Source of the DNA: Pseudotamlana agarivorans
Lineage (GTDB): Bacteria > Bacteroidota > Bacteroidia > Flavobacteriales > Flavobacteriaceae
Assembly (NCBI RefSeq): GCF_018860245.1
Contig: NZ_JAHKPD010000014.1
Span: forward strand, 62,001 to 126,000
Direction of reading: 5' to 3'
Length of the DNA stretch: 64,000 nt
The position numbers and the translations under genes were made by a program. Positions 44,216 through 53,686 of this stretch are shown piece by piece. The notes under the pieces were generated by a model, which did not search any database, had not been told where the DNA came from, and saw nothing but the letters and a program-made list of their open reading frames with translations. How positions within the stretch are numbered: the stretch's first letter is position 1; the number at the start of each line of letters is the position of its first letter.

Positions 44216-45739
44216 TTAATTAATTATAATATTCAGCATTTTTTCAGTAGCTATTATGGCTGACACTGTTTGATCTGAATCTAACCCACGTGTTTTGAAT
44301 TCTTTTTTGGTACTTTTCCAAGTAATAATCGTTTCACATAAAGCATCCGAACGACTTCCCGGAGGAATCCTTACCGCGTAATCGATTAAATCTGGTAAAA
44401 CAATCAATTTTTCTCTCTTAAAAATACTCTTAATAGCATTCATAAAAGCATCAAATTGTCCATCACCTTGAGCGTTAATTTCAAAAGTTTCACCTTCAAT
44501 AGTTATAGAAACTGAAGTTGTAGGTTTTAACCCTTTAGAATGCGTTAAAACATAAGTATTTACCTTTACTTTTTCTTCATAAGTTCTATCTAAAACATCA
44601 GAAATAATATAAGGTAAATCCTCTTTCGTAACAACTTGCTTTTTATCACCAAGTTCGATAATACGTTGTGTTACTTTCTTTAAGTCTTCGTCATTAAGTT
44701 GAAGTCCTAATTCTTGTAAATTCTTTTGAATATTAGCTTTCCCTGAGGATTTCCCTAAAGCGTATTGGCGTGTTCTACCAAAACGTTCTGGCATTAAATC
44801 ACTAAAATATAGATTGTTTTTATTATCTCCATCAGCATGAATGCCGGCAGTTTGCGTAAAAACATTTGCTCCCACAATGGGTTTATTAGAAGGAATTACC
44901 AATCCTGAAAAGTTTTCAACCAATTTACTTACTGTATACAGCATTTTTTCATTCACTCCAATTTCAACATGAGGCATGAAATCGTTAATCACAGCAATCG
45001 TGCTAGACATTGGTGCATTCCCTGCACGTTCGCCCATACCATTTACCGTTAAATGCAAACCATCTGCTCCAGCATTTAAACCTGCCATAACATTAGCCAC
45101 ACCTAAATCGTAATCATTATGCGCATGAAAATCAAAATGTAAATTTGGGTACTTCTCTTTTATTTCTTTAATAAAATTAAAAGATTCTTCAGGTGTTAAT
45201 ACCCCTAAGGTGTCCGGAAGCATAATACGCTTCACAGGTTGTGTTGAAAGAAATTCTAGAAACTCAAAAACATAAGCCTTAGAATTGCGCATGCCATTAC
45301 TCCAATCTTCTAAATAAACATTGGTTATAATATTGTGTTTTTCAGCTAAAGAAATATTTTCTTTTATTTCTTCAAAATGCTGATTAGGCGTCTTTTTAAG
45401 TTGATGTGTTAAATGATTTAACGAACCTTTGGTAAGCAGGTTTTGCACTTTGGCTCCTGACTCAAGCATCCAATCTATGGAGATGCCTTTGTCAACAAAA
45501 GTCAATACTTCAACAGCTTCTAATTGGTTGTTTTCAGCAGCCCATTTTGTGACATCCTTAACGGCTTGAAGTTCACCTTCAGACACTCTTGCTGACGCAA
45601 TTTCAATGCGATCAACCTTTAATTCATCTAATAAAAGCTTAGCAATTGTTAATTTCTCAGAAGCAGAAAACGACACACTCGAGGTTTGTTCACCGTCGCG
45701 TAATGTCGTATCCATTATTTCTATTTTTCTCAAACTCAT
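44216..45739 (-). CDS. 2-Isopropylmalate synthase-family enzyme (LeuA or citramalate synthase)
   Basis: 507 residues. The HMGL-like barrel has MDTTLRDGEQT (about 9-19), the metal ligands in HFDFHAHNDYDLG (about 200-212), and the NGMGERAGNAP (about 231-241) motif. The C-terminal regulatory LeuA dimer domain is about 380-507. Two members of this family, 2-isopropylmalate synthase and (R)-citramalate synthase, are hard to separate by eye. The position between leuD and leuB supports a leucine-pathway role, condensing acetyl-CoA with 2-ketoisovalerate. A citramalate role in isoleucine synthesis remains possible. Confidence 0.85.
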   Translation of the reverse strand: MSLRKIEIMDTTLRDGEQTSSVSFSASEKLTIAKLLLDELKVDRIEIASARVSEGELQAVKDVTKWAAENNQLEAVEVLTFVDKGISIDWMLESGAKVQNLLTKGSLNHLTHQLKKTPNQHFEEIKENISLAEKHNIITNVYLEDWSNGMRNSKAYVFEFLEFLSTQPVKRIMLPDTLGVLTPEESFNFIKEIKEKYPNLHFDFHAHNDYDLGVANVMAGLNAGADGLHLTVNGMGERAGNAPMSSTIAVINDFMPHVEIGVNEKMLYTVSKLVENFSGLVIPSNKPIVGANVFTQTAGIHADGDNKNNLYFSDLMPERFGRTRQYALGKSSGKANIQKNLQELGLQLNDEDLKKVTQRIIELGDKKQVVTKEDLPYIISDVLDRTYEEKVKVNTYVLTHSKGLKPTTSVSITIEGETFEINAQGDGQFDAFMNAIKSIFKREKLIVLPDLIDYAVRIPPGSRSDALCETIITWKSTKKEFKTRGLDSDQTVSAIIATEKMLNIIIN

Positions 45740-45742
45740 GCT

Positions 45743-46339
45743 CTAAAAAGGGCGTGATTCTGTGAAAGTTTCAATTTCACCTTTCATACTTTGTAAGTAA
45801 TCAATATCATCAAAACCATTTAACATGTTACCTTTTTTGTAACCGTTAATATCAAATGATTCTTGAGTACCAGATGATGGTAATGTAATCGTTTGAGCAT
45901 CTAAGTCGATTACTAATTCTGTTTTAGGATCTTCGTAAACCGCTTCAAAAATTTCATTTAAAAATTCAGGAGAAATTTGCACTGGTAAAACGCCAATGTT
46001 CAAACAGTTGTTTTTGAAAATATCTGCAAAGAAACTAGATACCACACAACGGAAACCATAATCGTAAACCGCCCATGCAGCATGCTCTCTAGAAGAACCA
46101 GAACCAAAGTTCTTACCTCCTAAAAGAATTTTACCACTATAGATAGGGTTGTTTAATACGAAATCTGTTTTTGGTGTATCGTCACCGTTATATCTCCAAT
46201 CCCTAAATAAGTTATCCCCAAAACCATCACGAGTTGTTGCTTTAAGAAAACGTGCTGGTATAATTTGATCTGTATCTACATTCTCGATTGGTAATGGAAC
46301 TGCAGTACTTGTTAGTGTTGTAAATTTATCGTAAGCCAT
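45743..46339 (-). CDS. leuD: 3-Isopropylmalate dehydratase small subunit
   Basis: 198 residues with the small-subunit signature: VPLPIENVDTDQIIPARFL (about 14-32), LLGGKNFGSGSSREHAAW (about 71-88) and a C-terminal tail like the E. coli enzyme. LeuD pairs with LeuC to isomerise 2-isopropylmalate to 3-isopropylmalate. It is 60 bp after leuC and 3 bp before the leuA-type gene. Confidence 0.95.
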   Translation of the reverse strand: MAYDKFTTLTSTAVPLPIENVDTDQIIPARFLKATTRDGFGDNLFRDWRYNGDDTPKTDFVLNNPIYSGKILLGGKNFGSGSSREHAAWAVYDYGFRCVVSSFFADIFKNNCLNIGVLPVQISPEFLNEIFEAVYEDPKTELVIDLDAQTITLPSSGTQESFDINGYKKGNMLNGFDDIDYLQSMKGEIETFTESRPF

Positions 46340-46399
46340 TTTTGTTGTTTTTTTGATTAATCGTTGATTTGTTTAAATGAAACATTCAAAATTCAATGA

Positions 46400-47794
46400 T
46401 TATAATAAATCTCTAGGATCTGTTACTACTCCTGTAACTGCTGCAGCTGCTGCAACTAAAGGACTTGCAAGTAATGTTCTAGACCCTGGTCCTTGACGAC
46501 CTTCAAAGTTTCTATTTGATGTACTTACTGCATATTTTCCAGCAGGTACTTTATCATCGTTCATTGCTAGACAGGCAGAACAACCTGGCTCTCTTAAAAC
46601 AAAACCAGCTTCTTCAAAAATAGCTAATAACCCTTCTTCTTTTATTTTAGCTTCAACAATATGTGATCCTGGAACTAACCAAGCCGTTACATTGTCTGCT
46701 TTTTGTCTTCCTTTTACAATAGATGCAAATGCACGGAAATCTTCAATACGACCATTAGTACAAGAACCAATAAATACGTAATCAATTTTCTTTCCAATCA
46801 TTTGATCGTTTTCAGCGTAACCCATGTAAGCTAAAGACTTATCATATGTTGCTTTTCCTCCTTCAACAGATTCTGCAGTAGGAATGTTTTTAGAAATACT
46901 CATTCCCATACCAGGATTTGTACCATATGTAATCATAGGTTCAATATCACTAGCATCAAAATTAAATTCTTTATCAAACGTTACACCTTCATCCGTTTTT
47001 AAGGTTTCCCAGTATGTCATGGCTTTATCCCAATCCGCTCCCTTTGGAGTCATTGGACGTCCTTTGATATACTCGAAAGTTTTTTCATCTGGAGCAATCA
47101 TTCCACCACGTGCACCCATCTCTATAGATAAGTTACAAACCGTCATACGACCTTCCATACTCATGTTTTCAAAAACATCACCAGCATATTCAACAAAATA
47201 ACCTGTTGCTCCAGAAGTCGTTAATTGAGAAATTATATATAAACCAACATCTTTAGCCGTAACAGCCTTACTTAATGTCCCGTTTACGTTAATGCGCATT
47301 TTCTTTGGTTTTGGCTGCATAATACATTGCGTTGTCAAAACCATTTCAACTTCAGATGTACCAATACCAAAAGCAATCGCTCCAAAAGCACCGTGAGTTG
47401 ATGTATGTGAATCTCCACAAACTATAGTAGCTCCCGGAAGTGTAATACCATTTTCTGGTCCTACAACGTGAACAATACCATTGTTTTGGTGCCCTAAGCC
47501 CCAGTGACTAATTCCGTATTCGTTCGCGTTATTTTCTAATGTTTTTAATTGATTAGCAGATAATGGATCTTCAACAGGTAAATGCTGATTAATTGTAGGT
47601 GTATTGTGATCGGCAACAGCGAATGTACGCTCTGGATATAATACGCTTAAACCTCTACTTTTTAAACCAACAAATGCTACAGGACTTGTTACTTCATGAA
47701 TTAAATGACGATCGATATAAAACACATCTGGACCATCTTCAATTTTTCTTACAACATGTGAATCCCACACTTTGTCAAACAATGATTTACTCAT
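46400..47794 (-). CDS. leuC: 3-Isopropylmalate dehydratase large subunit
   Basis: About 464 residues from the ATG at 47794 ([15 protein letters not shown]); an in-frame ATG at 47836 lies inside a hairpin and adds 14 unlikely residues. It is an aconitase-family enzyme with a [4Fe-4S] cluster: Cys in [14 protein letters not shown] (about 350) and two in [11 protein letters not shown] (about 410), and [14 protein letters not shown] early on. It is the first gene of the leu operon. In the 5' region, AGCC/GGCT and CTTAGG/CCTAAG inverted repeats (47830-47865) may be regulatory, but no leader peptide was found. Confidence 0.95.
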   Translation of the reverse strand: MSKSLFDKVWDSHVVRKIEDGPDVFYIDRHLIHEVTSPVAFVGLKSRGLSVLYPERTFAVADHNTPTINQHLPVEDPLSANQLKTLENNANEYGISHWGLGHQNNGIVHVVGPENGITLPGATIVCGDSHTSTHGAFGAIAFGIGTSEVEMVLTTQCIMQPKPKKMRINVNGTLSKAVTAKDVGLYIISQLTTSGATGYFVEYAGDVFENMSMEGRMTVCNLSIEMGARGGMIAPDEKTFEYIKGRPMTPKGADWDKAMTYWETLKTDEGVTFDKEFNFDASDIEPMITYGTNPGMGMSISKNIPTAESVEGGKATYDKSLAYMGYAENDQMIGKKIDYVFIGSCTNGRIEDFRAFASIVKGRQKADNVTAWLVPGSHIVEAKIKEEGLLAIFEEAGFVLREPGCSACLAMNDDKVPAGKYAVSTSNRNFEGRQGPGSRTLLASPLVAAAAAVTGVVTDPRDLL

Positions 47795-48003
47795 AAATAT
47801 TATATTTTGTATTAAAGTTGCTTCAAGCTTAGGCATATTAATACCTAAGAGCCTATAAAGGCTTACAAATTTATGTTTTATTACATGTATTTAAAACTTA
47901 AAGCCCCTTTGTTATTTAATTTTTATAAAATTACTAGTGGATAGATTATAAATTGAATTTTATTCAACAAATTCTTAAAATTGATTGTTTTTTTCAAACA
48001 GCC

Positions 48004-48390
48004 CTATTGCAGTCTATCTTTAACATATTCTACTTCTGTTTTTCCATGAGGAACGGCTTTTCCGTCAGGACCAAGATTTACCATAACAATGTTAGAAATG
48101 GTAATGATAGTTTCTCTTGTCATTTTGTTTCTAACCTCACAACTTAAGGTTAATGAGGCCCTTCCAAATTTAACAGGCGTGATACCAATCTCGATAATAT
48201 CACCTTGTCTTGCTGAGGCCTTAAAATCAATTTCACTAATGTATTTGGTTACTACTTTTTGGTTTTCTAGTTGAATAATTGTGTAAAGCGCTGCTTCTTC
48301 ATCTATCCAGTCTAATAATCGTCCTCCGAATAAAGTTCCATTTGCATTTAAATCTTCAGGTTTAATCCATTTTCTTGTATGAAAATTCAT
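48004..48390 (-). CDS. Hotdog-fold acyl-CoA thioesterase
   Basis: 128 residues with the hotdog pattern of YciA/BFIT-type thioesterases: NANGTLFGGRLLDWIDEEAALY (the conserved Asn and Asp/Glu of the long helix), then ISEIDFKASARQGDIIEIG and VGRASLTLSCEVRN-like strands. It hydrolyses acyl-CoA esters in the cytosol; chain preference is unknown. It is a single gene upstream of the leu operon on the same strand. Confidence 0.88.
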   Translation of the reverse strand: MNFHTRKWIKPEDLNANGTLFGGRLLDWIDEEAALYTIIQLENQKVVTKYISEIDFKASARQGDIIEIGITPVKFGRASLTLSCEVRNKMTRETIITISNIVMVNLGPDGKAVPHGKTEVEYVKDRLQ

Positions 48391-48625
48391 CTTTTAGTTT
48401 TAAGTATTAAGTTTTGCTTTAAAAATTTAGTTATAAATCAAAACGATTTATAGATGTACAAAAACACGTGTTTTAGCCTTAAATACCAGTCAAAAACTAC
48501 GTTATTTTTTAGAATGAATAAAGGTATGAAATTCTTCTATGTTAATAAACTCGTTAATAAATATAAAGTTAAATTAACATGAACAGCTCTATTAATTTCT
48601 ATTTTTAAGTAAAATCTCCATAAAA

Positions 48626-49042
48626 ATGAACACTAGACAATCAAATCTGACTAACATTCGACCTGAGATTTTAGGCGAGACGATTAAAGAAAACATGAGT
48701 AGTGATGAACGTTTTCAAAACTTAGTTTTAAGACCAATCATCAAACTTCAAAATGATTTACTTGTAGAAGTTTTTAAAAATTACATTAGAAAGCACAAAT
48801 CTATTTTCCATGATTTTACTTTAGAAAAACGCATGTCTTACGTTGAAAATGCCATTCAAAGAGATATGAAACTTAGAAATTCTATGAAAGGCATGATTAT
48901 AGGGCAGTTTACTGTTGAAGAATACCAAATTTACATAGAAAATTCTTCAGCGCTTAACAAACGAATGATGAATCTTGTGAAAGACCGTTTATTAAGTCAA
49001 ATACAATTATTTGATAAACCAGAATTGTTAACAGCGGTTTAA
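48626..49042 (+). CDS. Conserved hypothetical protein, helical
   Basis: 138 residues, predicted all-helical, with several charged amphipathic helices (FQNLVLRPIIKLQNDLLVEVF, split around 32-52; MSYVENAIQRDMKLRNSMKG). No signal peptide, membrane segment or catalytic motif is visible. Similar proteins are common in Flavobacteriaceae and are sometimes labelled glyoxalase, though I see no glyoxalase fold signature. Its TAA stop overlaps the stop of the convergent DUF2461 gene in the sequence TTAA. Confidence 0.75.
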   Translation: MNTRQSNLTNIRPEILGETIKENMSSDERFQNLVLRPIIKLQNDLLVEVFKNYIRKHKSIFHDFTLEKRMSYVENAIQRDMKLRNSMKGMIIGQFTVEEYQIYIENSSALNKRMMNLVKDRLLSQIQLFDKPELLTAV

Positions 49043-49719
49043 TCTATAGTTGAAACCCCATTTAAATCTGTAGTTAAAACAGCGCTCATATAATCAAAAT
49101 ATGGGCGAATTGTTTTAAACGCATCACTTATTTCATCTAAAAATTTAGCATTTAAAACTTCCACATCACTATATTTTTTAACGAAAATATGCTGCTTTTT
49201 TCTTATCAAATCAATAGCTTCATGCGCTTTATTAAAGCCTTTTGGAGCTGTTTTCACTTGATCACCAACGAGTTCTCCCCAAACAGATTTAAATTTTTTA
49301 TTTTCAATAATTTCACGGATTTCAGAGTCGTCCATTTCGAATTCTTTTCGAATTCTTAAAAGGTCTTCTTTAGCTGGTTCCCAAAAACCGGTTGCGATAA
49401 AACTTTCATTATTTGGTTGTAGATGTAAATAATACCCTCCTCTTAAACGTGGTTTTGCTCTATGAAACGATCCTCCAAAATGCGTTTTATAAGGTAATTT
49501 ATTTTTTGAAAATCGCACATCGCGATAAATTCTAAAAATTTTCAGTTTATCAATTTCATCGTGAATGTTTAAATTTTCATAAACTGCATTATAAAAAGCT
49601 TTCACTTCCTTCTCTAAAGCTTTAAATTCGGGCTTATTTTCATTAAACCAATCACGATTATTATTTTTTTCCAATCTACTAAAGAATGTAAAAACGGATT
49701 TTGGAACTGAATTGCTCAT
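49039..49719 (-). CDS. DUF2461-family (TIGR02453) protein
   Basis: 226 residues with the DUF2461 pattern: FFSRLEKNNNRDWFNENKPEF (split, about 11-31), IFRIYRDVRFSKNKLPYKTHFG (about 62-83), GGYYLHLQPNNESFIATGFW and the C-terminal KHIFVKKYSD-like segment. The function is unknown across the family. No signal peptide; it is probably a cytosolic enzyme. It is convergent with the helical hypothetical gene, with overlapping stop codons. Confidence 0.88.
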   Translation of the reverse strand: MSNSVPKSVFTFFSRLEKNNNRDWFNENKPEFKALEKEVKAFYNAVYENLNIHDEIDKLKIFRIYRDVRFSKNKLPYKTHFGGSFHRAKPRLRGGYYLHLQPNNESFIATGFWEPAKEDLLRIRKEFEMDDSEIREIIENKKFKSVWGELVGDQVKTAPKGFNKAHEAIDLIRKKQHIFVKKYSDVEVLNAKFLDEISDAFKTIRPYFDYMSAVLTTDLNGVSTID

Positions 49720-49750
49720 TAATTTATTTTTTATAATATTCCAAAATACA

Positions 49751-49777
49751 AAAAGCCCCCAATAAATCGGGACTTTT
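49751..49777 (-). terminator. Terminator of the small acidic lipoprotein gene
   Basis: On the minus strand AAAAGTCCC (49777-49769) pairs with GGGGCTTTT (49759-49751), one G-U pair, with T-rich sequence after. It lies 55 bp after the lipoprotein stop. Confidence 0.55.
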
Positions 49778-49831
49778 CTTAATATTTATACAACGAAACA
49801 ACTTGCATTTCGATTGAAATTAAAGTGAAAA

Positions 49832-50017
49832 TTAATCCACTTCGTCTACCACATCATCTACAACATCTCCAACATCATCAGCTGTATCTTCAATAGCGTC
49901 TCCTGTGTCTTCAACCGCTTCTTCAATTTTATCTCCTGTACTTTTTTCATCTCTACAGCCTGTAAAAATCGTCGAAACTGTAAATAATAAGACTAATGCT
50001 AATAAGATTTTTCTCAT
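49832..50017 (-). CDS. Small acidic lipoprotein
   Basis: 61 residues. The lipoprotein signal peptide MRKILLALVLLFTVSTIFTG ends at a Cys (residue 21) in an I-F-T-G-C lipobox. The mature 40 residues are nearly all Asp, Glu, Val, Gly and Thr in a repeating DxxxDAxEDTADD-like pattern, which should form an acidic helix. Similar small lipoproteins occur in many Flavobacteriaceae without known function. It lies 78 bp downstream of the DUF1328 gene on the same strand. Confidence 0.75.
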   Translation of the reverse strand: MRKILLALVLLFTVSTIFTGCRDEKSTGDKIEEAVEDTGDAIEDTADDVGDVVDDVVDEVD

Positions 50018-50095
50018 AATATTAATTTTAAAATTTATTTTTAAACTATGCTATTTGTACGCCCGCACTTTTAGTAGACTTCAAATGACACTTGC

Positions 50096-50257
50096 CTATT
50101 TTTTAAGAACACCTCTTAACAAGGAGATAATAAATAGTATAATAAATATGTAGAAACATATTTTAGCAATTCCGGCTGATGCCCCTGCAACTCCACCAAA
50201 GCCTAACACCCCAGCGATTAAAGCGATAATAACAAATGTGATTGTCCAACGTAACAT
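50096..50257 (-). CDS. DUF1328/YtjA-type small membrane protein
   Basis: 53 residues. The protein begins [20 protein letters not shown], continues [20 protein letters not shown] and ends LRGVLKK. The two hydrophobic helices with the small-residue turn [14 protein letters not shown] match the DUF1328/UPF0391 family. Family members are inner-membrane proteins often induced by stress, role unknown. The start is the only ATG, and the frame is closed by TAG at 50096-50098. It may be co-transcribed with the small acidic lipoprotein gene. Confidence 0.85.
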   Translation of the reverse strand: MLRWTITFVIIALIAGVLGFGGVAGASAGIAKICFYIFIILFIISLLRGVLKK

Positions 50258-50704
50258 AATTTTTGATTTTAAGTGTTATTGAATAATTTACTATTAAATT
50301 ATTCTGTGGTTATTTACTTTTATAAAGTTAGTAAAATATTACTTACACTCTAAAAAATTTATTAACTCATAAAATCAATTGTTAACTCCATTCAATTTTA
50401 ACAATTTTCAGGATTACAATACTATAAAAAACAACCACTTATAATCTAACCCTATTCTGAAACACGCCGAATCAATTAAATCGGAAATTTACTTGTAAGA
50501 ATTTTTACAAAACCTCGAACTGTTTAATTATTTACACTAATAGTTGCTAGCAAGCATTTAGAGTTTTTCCAATCATATCAGAATTACTCTTGACTCAAGC
50601 TACTTATTTAAATTTTAAAAACAGTTGGGAGTTACTCTATTTTACACATAACATGTGTATAAATAAAGGTAGGGTTATTATATCTTTTAGGAAAAATGAA
50701 ATAA
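50258..50704. other. Gene-free stretch
   Basis: AT-rich intergenic region of 447 bp between the DUF1328 start and the end of the TruA gene. I see no open frame, clear hairpin or repeat. Confidence 0.4.
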
Positions 50705-51481
50705 TTAAATGAAGTCTATTTTGTTCAAAATTAAACCTGAAGCAGGTGCGATGTAGTTCATCTTAACCGTGCTTTCTGGAAGCAAACTGATTCTTATATC
50801 TTCCAAAGTAAGTTTCCTTTTACCTAAATCTATTAAAGTCCCCATCATTAAGCGAATTTGGTTTCTCATAAATCCTTTACCTTTAACCCGTAGTAAATAG
50901 GTTTTCTTCGGAAAGTAATTAGCAGTATAAATCGTATTTTCAACAATTTCACAAGTTAAAATCTCCCTGTTGTAGATTCCGTGATCTGTAGGCTTATAAC
51001 AATAAGTTTTAACATAATGTTCTCCCTGAAAAAGTTTAGCACCCGCTTTCATCAGTTCAATATCTAGGTCATCTAAAATCGTCGTCATGATTGGAGCACA
51101 AAAAGGGTGGCACTTTTCACCAAATGCAAATAAATACAAGTATTCCTTGATTTTAGAGTTATTGATGATGTTGAATTTTTCATCAACTTCACGCATACTT
51201 AAAGCACGGATGTCTTGAGGTAGGTTGTAATTAAATAATTCTAAAAACGCTTCTTGATCTTCAATTGGCTCGTGAACAAAAAGTTCAAAAGCAGCCGATT
51301 CGGCCGAAACCATAGCATCTGTACGGCCAGAACTTAAACTCTTAAATTTTTTACCTTCTAGGATAAAATTAAGTGTTCTATCCACCATAAGATGCAAAGT
51401 TTTCACGTCGGGCTGTTTTTGCCATCCATGAAAACGATACCCTAAATATTGAATATTAAAAACGTAGAAATATTTTTTCAA
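50705..51481 (-). CDS. TruA-family tRNA pseudouridine synthase
   Basis: 258 residues. The TruA opening is NIQYLGYRFHGWQKQPDVKT (about 9-28), and the catalytic Asp is in SSGRTDAMVSAESAAFE (about 50-66). VKGKGFMRNQIRLMMGTLIDLGKRKLT (split, about 203-229) is the standard C-terminal motif. TruA makes pseudouridine at positions 38-40 of tRNA anticodon stems. The sequence diverges from housekeeping TruA (CxDxR-like region altered), so it may be a paralogue; no symbol is given. Confidence 0.85.
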   Translation of the reverse strand: MKKYFYVFNIQYLGYRFHGWQKQPDVKTLHLMVDRTLNFILEGKKFKSLSSGRTDAMVSAESAAFELFVHEPIEDQEAFLELFNYNLPQDIRALSMREVDEKFNIINNSKIKEYLYLFAFGEKCHPFCAPIMTTILDDLDIELMKAGAKLFQGEHYVKTYCYKPTDHGIYNREILTCEIVENTIYTANYFPKKTYLLRVKGKGFMRNQIRLMMGTLIDLGKRKLTLEDIRISLLPESTVKMNYIAPASGLILNKIDFI

Positions 51482-51593
51482 AGCGTTAGAAATTGAGAAT
51501 TTTAAAAGCGATGAAAATACTCCATTTAATTAAAATAGCAATAAGCATTTTGAGTATTTAAAATACAAATCCTGTTTTTCAATAAATTAAAAT

Positions 51594-51739
51594 AAAAAAA
51601 AGAGAGGGTTTAAAAGTGAACTTTCGTCAAATTAAACCAATTTCAAATATTCGTGGTTGTGGGTTGTTAGTAAAATTAAATTCTAAAACGTATTGGCATG
51701 GAGATTAGCTTAAACACTTCTCCTCCCTCTCTTTTTTTT
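51594..51739. ncRNA. Candidate structured RNA closed by a 15-bp inverted repeat
   Basis: AAAAAAAAGAGAGGG (51594-51608) is the exact reverse complement of CCCTCTCTTTTTTTT (51725-51739). Between them lie 116 bases with no open frame. Inside, CCAAT and ATTGG could pair. The whole could fold as a long closing stem with a large bubble, a shape seen in 6S RNAs (a 6S-Flavo class is known in Flavobacteria). Either strand would end in a U-run. It lies between TruA and the PilJ-type gene. The strand and identity are unproven, and it may only be a long terminator for the upstream gene. Confidence 0.4.
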
Positions 51740-51777
51740 AATGATATGATATTAGTTTTGGTTATAAAATATGAGTT

Positions 51778-52617
51778 CTATACTTTTTGTTTTACCATTT
51801 TCTCATAAATACCAGTAATCTTATTAAAACTAGTTGTGAGATGGTTGGTAGTATTAAAAACACTTTCCAAGCCAAATTCTCCTTTTAAAAAGTCCTTTTT
51901 GTTAACTTGAAAGCTCTCCCATTCGCCCATGATATAACCAAATTCTTCTTCGGTTTCCGTTGTATTGTAGCTGTTAATTAGCAAGTATCCTATTTTATCA
52001 TTAAACTCAGAGTATGTTGCTTCTAACACTTTTTCGTATTCATCTTTTTCTTTTGGAAATAATGAACATGCTGTAAAGTATAAACACAATCGTTGTGAAA
52101 GCATACGTTGTTTTCCTGAAACATTTATGATTTCAACCAATTCCTGGTTGTTATCACTAAAAAAGTTATTACTATAACTTGATAAAGACTCAATGGAAAG
52201 TACCAAATCATTACACGATTTAAGCAATTTCGTGTTCATATTCATGATTTTTTTAGAGGTTTTAAGATCTGGATTTGATGTAATGAGTGGTTTGAAATCT
52301 TCCCACAGTCCCTCAATATTTTTAATTCGTAATTTAATTAAATCTGTTTCAGCATTATCCTTTAAAATCATGAGTTGGCGTTCAAAAATGAACTTACTCG
52401 AACTTAGTTCTTTTTTTATTTTATCATTATAAATACCGTTAGCTAATAATAAGTAGGCTTTAGACATTTTTTGAGACAACATACGTTGTTTACCAGAAAT
52501 ATTGATAGCCTTATTATAGCTTATAGAACCATATTTTTGGGATTGAGAGAATGAAATATTAACGGTTAATAATAGTAGAATTATATTCAATACTATAAAA
52601 TGAGATTTGGTTTTCAT
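51778..52617 (-). CDS. Secreted protein with two PilJ/NarX-like sensory repeats
   Basis: 279 residues with a signal peptide (MKTKSHFIVLNIILLLLTVN, then ISFSQ). It has two copies of the motif SGKQRMLSQ, at 41-49 and 167-175, each followed by a helical segment. This is the PilJ/NarX-type four-helix sensory domain, in NarX the nitrate-binding module. No transmembrane helix, kinase or methyl-accepting domain follows, so the protein is a free periplasmic sensor-like domain. It could bind a ligand and pass it to a partner. The gene is followed by the structured RNA candidate. Confidence 0.83.
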   Translation of the reverse strand: MKTKSHFIVLNIILLLLTVNISFSQSQKYGSISYNKAINISGKQRMLSQKMSKAYLLLANGIYNDKIKKELSSSKFIFERQLMILKDNAETDLIKLRIKNIEGLWEDFKPLITSNPDLKTSKKIMNMNTKLLKSCNDLVLSIESLSSYSNNFFSDNNQELVEIINVSGKQRMLSQRLCLYFTACSLFPKEKDEYEKVLEATYSEFNDKIGYLLINSYNTTETEEEFGYIMGEWESFQVNKKDFLKGEFGLESVFNTTNHLTTSFNKITGIYEKMVKQKV

Positions 52618-53182
52618 GAAATAAATAATTTGGTTTGATTAATATGTTTTTTAACATAAAGTAAAATTACTTGTTTTAATTAATCAGTCAAAATAGGCTA
52701 TTTATAAGCCTTGAATTTACACTTGAAAATGGCGTATTTACTGCGTTTTCGCAGGTTTTGTTTTTCCAAAAAAGGAATGTATTTTTAGTATCTAAGTTAT
52801 AATTTGAGAAATCATTAATTCATGATTATAATTTCAATTTTTTAATAAAAATGAAGGAAAATATCTATTTTTTTTCTTTGACAGTTTTTAAAATGATTAG
52901 AAAAGATGAATCAAAATAAACAAACAGTATACAATTGACTGAGTATGAGTATTTAGAAAGATTATTTATAAAAAATCCCTTTTTATTAGAAAAACTGTAA
53001 ATTATTGGTGTTTTTGCTTAAGAAAGTCCGTTTTAAGGAGATTTCAAGTTTGTTGAAGCAATAAATATTATAAAATTGGGGTAGAAATTGAACCTCTTGA
53101 TTATTCGTTAATGGTATTTTTTTATCCATTAAATCCGACTCATATAGTCGATATCAACGTCAAAAATTAAATTCGAGTTGAA
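52618..53182. other. Gene-free stretch
   Basis: 565 AT-rich bases. No open frame, and no alignment of the missing part of the propeller gene that follows could be recognised by eye. Nothing else is seen. Confidence 0.4.
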
Positions 53183-53686
53183 TTAAGTTTTCAGAAAATA
53201 AATCTTCCCATTAAGACTATATATTTCCCAAACATCTTTTAAATCTTTGATATCTTCTGGAAGCCAATGTCTTAATGACACAAACTGTAATTGTCCCAAA
53301 GCATCATTATCAAGATATCCAAAATCGTCCTTAGCACCGTAATAAACCCTGCCATCTTCGTCCATTGCAAATGAACGGATTAAAGATTTCGCTTCAGTCT
53401 CATATTTTCGCCATTTTACACCATCATATGTAAGTAGCCCTGCGGTATTTCCAACATAAATGACACCGCGCTTATCCTGAATAATACTCCAATTCTGGCG
53501 ATGCATATTATTGTAGTCAGCAGGCAAAAAATGGCGCATTAATGGTACGCCTAAGGGTTGAGATATAGGTAGGTCTTGCTGTGCAAAAAGCATGCTATTA
53601 AAGAAAACCACTAAACAATTAAAAAGAAAAAAATACTTAATCAAGTAATTAATAATATAGTGGTAATTTTTAATTCGAACAATCAA
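53183..53686 (-). pseudogene. N-terminal fragment of a two-component-regulator propeller sensor
   Basis: 167 residues with a signal peptide (ending in FFNSMLFAQ) and the start of a reg_prop beta-propeller: YNNMHRQNWSIIQDKRGVIYVGNTAGLLTYDG and SLIRSFAMDEDGRVYYGAKDDFGYL (each quoted in part as 20 or fewer residues: NWSIIQDKRGVIYVGNTAGL). Complete relatives are about 900-1400 residues with ten or more propeller repeats and a C-terminal Y_Y_Y or DNA-binding domain. Here a stop follows after two repeats, so it is a truncated remnant, perhaps caused by deletion. Confidence 0.7.

Noticed and set aside
47795-47870. Leu-operon attenuator or T-box upstream of leuC
   Set aside because: Two inverted repeats (AGCC/GGCT and CTTAGG/CCTAAG) are present, but there is no T-run and no leucine-rich leader peptide.
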